64,000 nucleotides of DNA. Source: a virus. Positions 57,542 through 64,000 of the stretch are shown in pieces. Under the pieces are notes generated by a model. That model was not told the origin of the DNA and did no database searches. It worked only from the letters and a program-made list of their open reading frames with translations. The translations under genes and the position numbers were made by a program. The DNA is taken from positions 1 to 64,000 of the IMG/VR virus record IMGVR_UViG_3300025646_005482. One strand, written 5' to 3'. The first letter of the stretch is position 1, and every line of letters starts with the position of its first letter.

Positions 57542-57755
57542 TCCTGTAGTTTTTATCACTGTTGCACTGATGTTTATCTGCTATCAAGTAGGTCGTGTAA
57601 TTGGTGGTGCCGAAGCTCATCATGCAGGATTTGTAGAAGGTGCAAGTGCAGGCATAGATAAGATTTTAAAGGTGCTAAGACAAGAGTATGGTATCATTGT
57701 AGGCTATGATGATATCGTTGTAAAACCAGAAGAAATAGAAGAAAAGGCAGACTAA
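57531..57755 (+). CDS. Small membrane-anchored protein
   Basis: 74 residues from ATG 57531, overlapping the upstream gene by 11 nt. One N-terminal membrane span (about residues 4-25) and an acidic cytoplasmic tail. No family recognised. Confidence 0.6.
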   Translation: MEIDPVVFITVALMFICYQVGRVIGGAEAHHAGFVEGASAGIDKILKVLRQEYGIIVGYDDIVVKPEEIEEKAD

Positions 57756-58192
57756 TGTTCAGATACAATTGTATAATTCGCAGGGTCGTCGACGGTGATA
57801 CTATCGATGTAGACATTGATCTCGGATTTGGGATCTGGCAGCATAACGAACGCGTCCGTATTCATGGTATCGACACGCCAGAATCACGCACTCGAGACAA
57901 AGTAGAAAAGCAGTTCGGTCTGCTAGCGAAAAAGTTTGTACAAAAACATTTGCCTGTTGGTTCAAAACAAACGCTAGTCACAGAAAAGGCTGGCGATGAG
58001 TCGAAAGGTAAATTCGGTCGTATTTTGGGCAAGTTTGAAGTATATGATGGAGTAACTGACAGCACCATGTTTTTAGGAGATATCATGATCCGCGAAGGAC
58101 ATGCAGTTCCTTATTTTGGTTTAAGTAAGGAAGACATTCAAGAGCAACATCTTGCTAATCGTCTAAAACTGCATGAGCGCGGAGTGATCTAA
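57755..58192 (+). CDS. Staphylococcal-nuclease-like endonuclease (SNase domain)
   Basis: A 145-residue protein. RVVDGDTIDVDIDLGF (about 10-25) and RVRIHGIDTPESRT (34-47) hold the Arg/Asp active-site residues of SNase, and GRILGKFEVYD the last strand. No signal peptide, so intracellular. SNase-like proteins next to nrd genes are frequent in T4-like phages and may supply nucleotides from host DNA. Overlaps neighbours by 1 nt each. Confidence 0.88.
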   Translation: MFRYNCIIRRVVDGDTIDVDIDLGFGIWQHNERVRIHGIDTPESRTRDKVEKQFGLLAKKFVQKHLPVGSKQTLVTEKAGDESKGKFGRILGKFEVYDGVTDSTMFLGDIMIREGHAVPYFGLSKEDIQEQHLANRLKLHERGVI

Positions 58193-60504
58193 TGATTGGC
58201 AATATCATCAGTGTAACTAAAAGAAACGGAGACAAAGAAGCTCTTGATTTGGAAAAATTTCATCGTGTTGCTAGTTTTGCTTGCGATGGCCTGAACGGTG
58301 TATCCGCTTCTGAATTAGAGATCAAAACACACATTCAGTTCTACAACAACATCAAGACTGTCGATGTACAGGAGATGTTGATCAAAGCAGCAGCTGATCT
58401 TATCACTGAAGAAACACCGAACTATCAGTATGTAGCAGGCCGTCTAATCAATTATGGGCTGCGCAAAGAGGTATATGGTCAGTTCAAACCTCCGTCTCTC
58501 ACAGAACATATTATTACACAAATAGCCGAATTTCGATACGATGAAGTGTTGATGAAAAAATACACTCGCGAAGAGATAGATTTTCTTAACAGTAAAATAG
58601 ATCATACTCGCGACTTCGCCTTGACTTATGCTGCGATGGAACAAATGCGCGGCAAGTATCTTTTAAAAGATCGTGTTACAGGCAAAATCTATGAAACACC
58701 TCAGATGGCGATGATGTGTATCGCTATGGTTCTGTTTCATGATTACGACAAAGACAGACTCGAATGGGTTGTAAAGTTATACAATGCTCTGAGCAACTTC
58801 GATATCAGTCTGCCTACACCAATTATGGCGGGAGTACGAACGCCTCAACGACAGTTCTCGTCTTGCGTACTTATCGAGACTGATGACTCACTGGATTCTA
58901 TCAATGCAACGGCTTCGTCAATTGTCAAATACGTTTCTCAAAAAGCTGGAATCGGCGTCGGTGCCGGTCGCATCCGTGCTTTGGGTTCTGCTGTGCGCAA
59001 CGGTGATACTAGTCATACTGGTATTATCCCCTTTCTTAAGTATTTTCAGAGTGCTGTTAAAAGTTGTTCGCAAGGCGGTGTTAGAGGCGGAGCGGCGACT
59101 ATCTACTATCCGATTTGGCACTACGAAGTAGAAGATCTACTTGTACTGAAGAACAATAAGGGTACGGAAGAAAATCGAGTCCGTAACATGGATTACGGCG
59201 TACAATTTAATCAAGTCATGTATGAACGTCTTGTGAAAGGACAAGATATTACTTTGTTCTCACCTCATGAATGTCCTGATATGTACGAAGCATTCTTTGT
59301 AGATACCGATAAGTTCCGCGAATTGTATGAGAAGTATGAGCGCAAGACTTCTATCATGAAGCGTTCAATTCCTGCTCGCGATCTCTTTGCTCATTTTATG
59401 CAGGAACGAAAGGATACTGGTCGTATCTATTTGATGAATGTTGATAACGCGAATGACCATGGTGCATTTAAGAAAGAGCTTGCGCCTATTCGCCAGTCTA
59501 ACCTCTGCTGTGAAATCAATCTGCCTACTACACCACTCAATGATCTACACGATGAGAAAGGAGAGATCAGTCTGTGCACTCTGGCAGCTATCAATTGGGG
59601 TAACATCAGAAAACCAGAAGATTTTGCTTTACCGTGTGAACTCTCGGTCAGAGCATTAGATGCATTGCTTGATTATCAAGACTATCCTGTGAATGCAGCG
59701 TTTCAAGGAACGATGGCACGTCGCCCGCTGGGAATAGGTATCATTAACTTTGCATATTGGCTTGCAAAGAATGACACAAATTATCAAGCACCTAATCTTA
59801 AATTAATTCATGAATACGCAGAAGCATGGTCATACTATCTGATTCAGGCATCCGCTGTTCTCGCTGCAGAAAAAGGGTCTTGTGGTAAATCGTATCAAAC
59901 AAAATATCATGATGGTGTATTGCCTATCGACACGTATAAGAAAACTGTCGATGAACTGACACCACCAGAATATAATATGCCATGGAATGAATTACGTGCT
60001 TTGCTCAAAGAAGTCGGCATTCGTAACTCAACACTGATGGCGCTGATGCCTGCTGAGACGTCTGCACAGATCAGCAATAGCACGAATGGTATTGAACCTC
60101 CTCGCTCGCTCATCTCTGTGAAGCAATCAAAAGACGGTGTGCTGAAGCAGGTTGTACCACAAATACATAAACTAAAGAACAAGTATGATTTGCTTTGGGA
60201 ACAAAAATCTCCCGAAGGCTATCTACAAATTATGGCGGTGTTGCAGAAATTTATCGATCAAGGTATTTCTGTCAATACGAGCTATAATCCATTGCATTAT
60301 GATGAAGAGAAGATTCCTCTCTCGACAATGATGCAACATATGTTGATGTTCTACAAGTATGGTGGCAAGCAACTCTATTACAATAACACTTATGACGGAG
60401 CTGGTGAAATCACCGACGAACGTGATCCACCAGTGGAAGAAGTCGAAGAAGGCGCGGCATGTGATTGGAGAAATCCAGAAGACTGCGACGCCTGTAAGAT
60501 CTAA
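58192..60504 (+). CDS. nrdA: Ribonucleoside-diphosphate reductase, large subunit
   Basis: A 770-residue class Ia NrdA. FSSCVLIETDDSL (Cys of the active pair), SNLCCEINLPTTPL (thiyl Cys and Glu), and the C-terminal CDWRNPEDCDACKI with reducing cysteines are present; an N-terminal ATP-cone-like segment (ISVTKRNGDKEALDLEKFHR) gives allosteric control. Makes dNDPs for phage replication. The nrdB partner lies one gene downstream. Confidence 0.95.
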   Translation: MIGNIISVTKRNGDKEALDLEKFHRVASFACDGLNGVSASELEIKTHIQFYNNIKTVDVQEMLIKAAADLITEETPNYQYVAGRLINYGLRKEVYGQFKPPSLTEHIITQIAEFRYDEVLMKKYTREEIDFLNSKIDHTRDFALTYAAMEQMRGKYLLKDRVTGKIYETPQMAMMCIAMVLFHDYDKDRLEWVVKLYNALSNFDISLPTPIMAGVRTPQRQFSSCVLIETDDSLDSINATASSIVKYVSQKAGIGVGAGRIRALGSAVRNGDTSHTGIIPFLKYFQSAVKSCSQGGVRGGAATIYYPIWHYEVEDLLVLKNNKGTEENRVRNMDYGVQFNQVMYERLVKGQDITLFSPHECPDMYEAFFVDTDKFRELYEKYERKTSIMKRSIPARDLFAHFMQERKDTGRIYLMNVDNANDHGAFKKELAPIRQSNLCCEINLPTTPLNDLHDEKGEISLCTLAAINWGNIRKPEDFALPCELSVRALDALLDYQDYPVNAAFQGTMARRPLGIGIINFAYWLAKNDTNYQAPNLKLIHEYAEAWSYYLIQASAVLAAEKGSCGKSYQTKYHDGVLPIDTYKKTVDELTPPEYNMPWNELRALLKEVGIRNSTLMALMPAETSAQISNSTNGIEPPRSLISVKQSKDGVLKQVVPQIHKLKNKYDLLWEQKSPEGYLQIMAVLQKFIDQGISVNTSYNPLHYDEEKIPLSTMMQHMLMFYKYGGKQLYYNNTYDGAGEITDERDPPVEEVEEGAACDWRNPEDCDACKI

Positions 60505-61310
60505 TGGCATTTTTAGTACATAATCTACCTCCAATCCCAGTCATGGTTCGTAAAGAGTATCTCTATGATCTCGAATACGGCCATGGCGAGTTCACACCTG
60601 GTATATGGACATCGGTCAAATCGGTGACAGGCAAAGCTTTGTACTTCGAAACATTATTGACTGACTATGGTGCATTGTTCGATAAGCTACCTATCTCTGC
60701 ATTTGTATGGAAGACAGACATTGATTACGATCTACCGCTCGATACTTTGCAATTATGGGACTGCTTCGACTATCATATAACCGTTATCCAGAAACCACTT
60801 CTGTCAAGTTGTAAGTTCTTCGGTAAAGATAAACAGTTTCATGAAGGCGAATATTTGTTTACAATAGATAATTGTCATGCAGATAATAATATCTTAGATG
60901 AGAACTTTAGTGAACATGATCCTGAGCATAAGTCATTCAACATCATTCAATTGCAGAATGGTCAGTTCGCCGCTCAGCCAAACAATCGAATCATTTGGCG
61001 TGACTCGAGTTTGACTGTTGACGAACCACTGAAACCTGACTTTAAAGTCTGTACACAAAACTATCATGTAGAGACAGAACCAAAATGGAGTGTAGGTCAT
61101 ACCGACGAGTGGAGCTATAAGACAAAAGAAGAAGCATTAGAAGAAGTCAATGAAAAATATCCAAAGACTCTCGATATCTTGAAAGAAGATTATATACAGT
61201 TTGAGAAAAGATACAAAGAAGCTTTGCATGACTACACAAGAGTTAGAGAAGATAATGAGAAATTTCGTCATCGCAAGAAGGTGGCCAGGAAAAGGAAGAA
61301 TACAGAATAA
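60504..61310 (+). CDS. Conserved protein between nrdA and nrdB
   Basis: A 268-residue protein that overlaps nrdA and nrdB by 1 nt each. FLVHNLPPIPVMVRKEYLYD and WTSVKSVTGKALYFETLL then LPISAFVWK are conserved-looking segments I recall from a T4-like phage family at the same site. Long helical C-terminus (YEALHDYTRVREDNEKF region), very basic at the end. Function unknown. Confidence 0.75.
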   Translation: MAFLVHNLPPIPVMVRKEYLYDLEYGHGEFTPGIWTSVKSVTGKALYFETLLTDYGALFDKLPISAFVWKTDIDYDLPLDTLQLWDCFDYHITVIQKPLLSSCKFFGKDKQFHEGEYLFTIDNCHADNNILDENFSEHDPEHKSFNIIQLQNGQFAAQPNNRIIWRDSSLTVDEPLKPDFKVCTQNYHVETEPKWSVGHTDEWSYKTKEEALEEVNEKYPKTLDILKEDYIQFEKRYKEALHDYTRVREDNEKFRHRKKVARKRKNTE

Positions 61311-62353
61311 TGTCAGTATTTCATACGAAGAAAATTGATTTTACTACACAGCCAGCATTCTTTGGTCCACGTGTAAATATTGCACGATACGATAAACAAC
61401 GATATCGTGTCTTTGAAACGCTCACTGATAAACAACTCGGTTTCTTTTGGCGTCCTGAAGAAGTGGACATCAGCCGTGATAGTAAAGACTTTAAGAATCT
61501 AACCGAACATGAGCAACATATTTTTACGAGCAATTTGAAGCGACAGATCTTGCTCGACTCAGTACAAGGGCGAGGTCCCGTTGAGACGTTCATGCCTTTG
61601 TGTTCGTTACCTGAACTTGAGAACTGGCTCGTAACATGGGCCTTCAGCGAGACCATTCATTCACGATCATATACACATATTATCCGTAATGTATATTCAG
61701 ATCCATCAAAAGTATTTGACGAGATGCTCGACATCAAAGAGATTGTTGATTGCGCAGAATCTATTTCGAAATACTATGATAATCTGGCAGAAAACCCAAC
61801 GAAAAAGAATCTGTGGTTGGCAGTGAATGCTGTGAATGCACTCGAAGGCATCCGCTTCTATGTGTCGTTCGCTTGCAGTTGGGCATTTGCCGAACTCAAA
61901 AAGATGGAAGGTAACGCAAAGATCATTAAGTTTATCGCACGTGATGAGAACGTGCACATGGCATCAACACAACAACTCATCAAGCTATTACCAAAAGAAG
62001 ACAAAGACTACGCCAAAATTGCTATAGATAGTAAGGAAGAAGTAAAACAAATTTTCCGTGATGTGCTCGACCAAGAAAAAGCATGGGCAAACTATTTGTT
62101 CAAACAAGGATCTATGATAGGTCTGAATGCTGAGCTCTTGAATGAGTATGTGGAGTGGCTAGGTAACAAGCGTATGTATGCCATTGGATTATCAAACGAG
62201 CGAGGCGGATCTGACCCGCTGCCTTGGACACAAAAGTGGATCAGTGGTGCAGAAGTACAGGTCGCCCCGCAAGAAACTGAAATCACATCATATATTGTTG
62301 GTGGTATCAAGAAAGATGTCGACGACGATACATTTAAGGACTTTTCATTCTAA
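61310..62353 (+). CDS. nrdB: Ribonucleoside-diphosphate reductase, small subunit
   Basis: A 347-residue class Ia NrdB. FFWRPEEVDISRD is the family opening, TWAFSETIHSRSYTHIIRN contains metal ligands Glu and His, and FIARDENVHMASTQQLI the later E-x-x-H pair, while the Tyr-radical region lies between. It houses the diiron-tyrosyl cofactor. Forms the holoenzyme with NrdA encoded upstream. Confidence 0.95.
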   Translation: MSVFHTKKIDFTTQPAFFGPRVNIARYDKQRYRVFETLTDKQLGFFWRPEEVDISRDSKDFKNLTEHEQHIFTSNLKRQILLDSVQGRGPVETFMPLCSLPELENWLVTWAFSETIHSRSYTHIIRNVYSDPSKVFDEMLDIKEIVDCAESISKYYDNLAENPTKKNLWLAVNAVNALEGIRFYVSFACSWAFAELKKMEGNAKIIKFIARDENVHMASTQQLIKLLPKEDKDYAKIAIDSKEEVKQIFRDVLDQEKAWANYLFKQGSMIGLNAELLNEYVEWLGNKRMYAIGLSNERGGSDPLPWTQKWISGAEVQVAPQETEITSYIVGGIKKDVDDDTFKDFSF

Positions 62354-63072
62354 TGAATAATTTTCAAACAAAAATTCTATCAGAGCTATTTGATATTATA
62401 GCTGGTGACGAACCATTAAAACCAAAAAGATTCGAACACATCGATATCTGTCATGCTGGTGAAAACCATATCAGTGACTATACTGATATGGAACCATTGA
62501 TGGACAGAATGGGCATTGCAGAATGTCCGAGAGATCTATACGAATTCTATGAATTAATAGGTGCTAATAAAACTATTATCATGCACGATGAATTTGGAGA
62601 TCTAGATTGGAACAAGCATTTTGAATGGCCACGAGAAAAGCCCTTCGACATCATCGTAAACTGCGGTAAGTCATCACACATTTTCAATCAATTTGCTTTC
62701 TTTGATAACATCCATCGTATGGCTGGTGAAGGCACGTTTATGGTACACGCTGTTCCGTTTTTCTCTACCGTAGAAGCATCAATTTATACATATTCTCCAA
62801 ACTTCTTTGCTAGATTATGTGCAGCGAATCAGTATGAAATGTGTGGGTCATTCATCGGCACTACTACGGGTGAAAGATTTTCTCGGATGAAAATATCCCT
62901 CGATTATGCGTTGAATAGATACAGCGATGAATTTAAATTTCAAATATGGTCCAACGGCGAAGATAAAGGGTATAAAAGACCCGCTCATGTAGGTGTGATA
63001 TTGCGAAAGAAGAATAACGACCAATTCAAAATACCAGACTACAGAGAACGAGATGATACAGACGCTGATTGA
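62353..63072 (+). CDS. Putative SAM-dependent methyltransferase
   Basis: A 239-residue protein. FDIIVNCGKSSHIFNQFAFF followed by DNIHRMAGEGTFMVHAVPFF has the motif IV-like acidic strand and the F-x-N-x-HRM-x-x-x-G-x-x-x-H-x-x-P of a class I methyltransferase fold (compare 'nvhRlLkPGG'). Motif I is degenerate (IDICHAGENHIS). Target unknown; phage relatives sit in sugar or nucleotide clusters. Confidence 0.6.
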   Translation: MNNFQTKILSELFDIIAGDEPLKPKRFEHIDICHAGENHISDYTDMEPLMDRMGIAECPRDLYEFYELIGANKTIIMHDEFGDLDWNKHFEWPREKPFDIIVNCGKSSHIFNQFAFFDNIHRMAGEGTFMVHAVPFFSTVEASIYTYSPNFFARLCAANQYEMCGSFIGTTTGERFSRMKISLDYALNRYSDEFKFQIWSNGEDKGYKRPAHVGVILRKKNNDQFKIPDYRERDDTDAD

Positions 63073-63247
63073 ACTAATCAAATCAAAATTTAAAATAGAA
63101 ACTCGTATTGTAGATACCGATACGGAATTGAGTTTGGTTGTTGTCAATATGTTTGGCAATGAGGTAATATATGAACACAAACAAGATTTGTTACCTCTGT
63201 TAGAAGCTTTTAAAAGCAGGATAAAAGATGTACAAGAAGACGATTAA
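63053..63247 (+). CDS. Small hypothetical protein
   Basis: 64 residues, overlapping its neighbours by 20 nt on both sides. Alternating charged and hydrophobic residues, no motif. Not recognised. Confidence 0.5.
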   Translation: MIQTLIELIKSKFKIETRIVDTDTELSLVVVNMFGNEVIYEHKQDLLPLLEAFKSRIKDVQEDD

Positions 63248-63398
63248 TTGTAAATCGTGCGAGGTCAAATGTGACGTAATTATTCGTCAGACTAATTTTG
63301 ATGATGAAGAGATGCCTATCGAGTTTTGTCCTATCTGTAGTGCATCTCTCGAAGATCAGCAGTTTGAATATGATGATGATATGGAGTTAGAGTGGTAA
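63228..63398 (+). CDS. Small zinc-ribbon protein
   Basis: 56 residues from ATG 63228. NCKSCEVKC and EFCPICSASL form two CX2C knuckles, a zinc ribbon. Acidic C-terminus. Typical of small phage zinc-binding ORFs; partner unknown. Overlaps the deaminase by 7 nt. Confidence 0.65.
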   Translation: MYKKTINCKSCEVKCDVIIRQTNFDDEEMPIEFCPICSASLEDQQFEYDDDMELEW

Positions 63399-63856
63399 AC
63401 TATCCTGGAATTAGTTCGGCGTGGGATCGTAAGTTCTTAGCGTTAGCACAACACATCTCATCGTGGTCGAAAGACCCGTCAAAAAAGATCGGCGCGGTAG
63501 CTGTTGGTCCTAATCGTAATATTCTCGCCACAGGATATAATGGATTCCCAAAGGGAATACAAGACACCGAAGAAAGACTGAACGATCGCGAGACAAAGTA
63601 TGAGCTCGTGGTACACGCTGAAATGAATTGTATATATAATGCTGTAGAGAATGGAGTTTCACTGAAGGGTGCACATCTCTACGTTTACGGATTACCTATC
63701 TGCCACGAATGTGCAAAAGGCGTAGTACAAGTTGGTATAGGTAGAGTAGTCATCGAAGATGCATTATGCGCCGAACAAAGGTGGTCAGACAGTTTTGCCA
63801 AATCAAAAAGAATCTTCCACGAAGGTAACGTCGTCGTTAACTACTGCAAGTTATGA
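63392..63856 (+). CDS. cd: dCMP deaminase
   Basis: 154 residues from GTG 63392. VVHAEMNCIYNAVENG is the H-A-E zinc/proton-shuttle motif and YGLPICHECAKGVVQVGI the C-x-x-C zinc motif. Converts dCMP to dUMP for thymidylate synthesis, complementing NrdA/B. T4 gene cd is 193 residues, so this form is somewhat short, as in many phages. Confidence 0.93.
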   Translation: MVNYPGISSAWDRKFLALAQHISSWSKDPSKKIGAVAVGPNRNILATGYNGFPKGIQDTEERLNDRETKYELVVHAEMNCIYNAVENGVSLKGAHLYVYGLPICHECAKGVVQVGIGRVVIEDALCAEQRWSDSFAKSKRIFHEGNVVVNYCKL

Positions 63857-64000
63857 AAACCCATGGATACACTTACTAGAAGGTTGGGCGCTCGAGTCTG
63901 AGCATGTACAAAATTTCTATGGTATGGTATATTTGTTAATTAATAAAGAAACTAAACGTAAGTATATCGGCAAGAAGTTTTTTTGGAGTAAGAAGACACT
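63795..64000 (+). CDS. Putative endonuclease-like protein, 3'-truncated by the window
   Basis: A frame open from TTG 63795 (start uncertain; the conserved part begins near 63852) to the window end. SYENPWIHLLEG and NFYGMVYLLINKETKRKYIG followed by KKFFWSKKT match a phage family with a GIY-YIG-like core (Y-G-x-VYL-x-N...R-K-YIGKK-x-FWS) usually annotated as putative endonuclease. The overlap with the deaminase would be 62 nt if TTG 63795 is used. Confidence 0.55.
   Translation, partial: MPNQKESSTKVTSSLTTASYENPWIHLLEGWALESEHVQNFYGMVYLLINKETKRKYIGKKFFWSKKT

Noticed and set aside
63905-63935. TGTACA - 17 nt - TATATT, similar to the phage promoter family
   Set aside because: It sits inside the reading frame of the endonuclease-like gene at conserved codons and lacks the GG before the -10 core of the other copies' TAGAAT/TATAAT.
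1-64000. CRISPR arrays, insertion sequences, attachment sites, ordinary tRNA genes
   Set aside because: No repeat-spacer pattern, transposase, integrase or complete cloverleaf was seen. The only GGTTCGANTCC-type T arm is the tmRNA one; the 36-bp repeats are only two units each and sit at promoters.

Overview
This is a dense, almost entirely plus-strand stretch of the genome of a T4-like myovirus. The T4-type core is unmistakable: sliding clamp (gp45), clamp loader (gp44, gp62), RegA, family B DNA polymerase (gp43), UvsX, replicative helicase (gp41), primase (gp61), NrdA/NrdB and dCMP deaminase. Many small conserved phage proteins sit between them, with genes overlapping by 1-30 nt. The accessory content (2OG-Fe(II) oxygenases, sHSP, MazG, many glycosyltransferases, lipoproteins, a TonB-dependent receptor) fits a marine phage of a Gram-negative heterotroph. 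The host cannot be named: the tmRNA is in the permuted layout known mainly from alphaproteobacteria and cyanobacteria, but its tag ends YALAA as in gammaproteobacteria. Both window edges cut genes.

Layout. 0-4.7 kb: a probable DNA base hypermodification cassette (two proteins resembling amino-acid:DNA transferases, a fold-type II PLP enzyme, a GDSH protein). 4.7-11.7 kb: glycosyltransferase, clamp, sulfotransferase, clamp loader, RegA, metallopeptidase, MazG, HAD phosphatase. 11.7-18.4 kb: accessory block with a two-domain glycosyltransferase, a circularly permuted two-piece tmRNA gene, SleB-like hydrolase, metzincin-type lipoprotein, isocitrate lyase and a 2OG oxygenase. 18.4-21.3 kb: small early-type ORFs behind phage promoters and a tandem 36-bp repeat. 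21.4-25.8 kb: a TonB-dependent receptor fused to a ParB-like domain, a small heat-shock gene behind a ROSE-like RNA thermometer, and the only two convincing minus-strand genes (a small exported protein and a T4-type lysozyme). 25.8-38.7 kb: polymerase, IscU, HAD/nucleotidyltransferase fusion and glycosyltransferases, UvsX, helicase. 38.7-41.7 kb: a second copy of the 36-bp repeat/promoter module, small membrane and lipoproteins, PsiE. 41.7-56.3 kb: late region with virion-type proteins, a ligase-like protein and a sugar/glycosyltransferase cassette. 56.3-64 kb: primase, nuclease and nucleotide metabolism.

Regulation visible in the sequence. Eight intergenic promoters share a -35 of TGTACA or TTTACA/TTTACT, a 16-17 nt spacer and an extended GG/AG-TAGAAT or TATAAT -10; a ninth lies antisense in a minus-strand gene. 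T4-type late promoter boxes (ATAAATA) precede several late or exported genes. Two promoters carry an almost identical ~120-bp upstream module made of two 36-bp repeats.

The most unusual elements are the permuted phage tmRNA (tag ANDDSYYGDYALAA), the ParB-TonB-receptor fusion, phage-borne isocitrate lyase and IscU, the duplicated 36-bp repeat/promoter module, and the candidate RNA thermometer. All functional statements rest on motifs read by eye and remembered family features; no database search was run.
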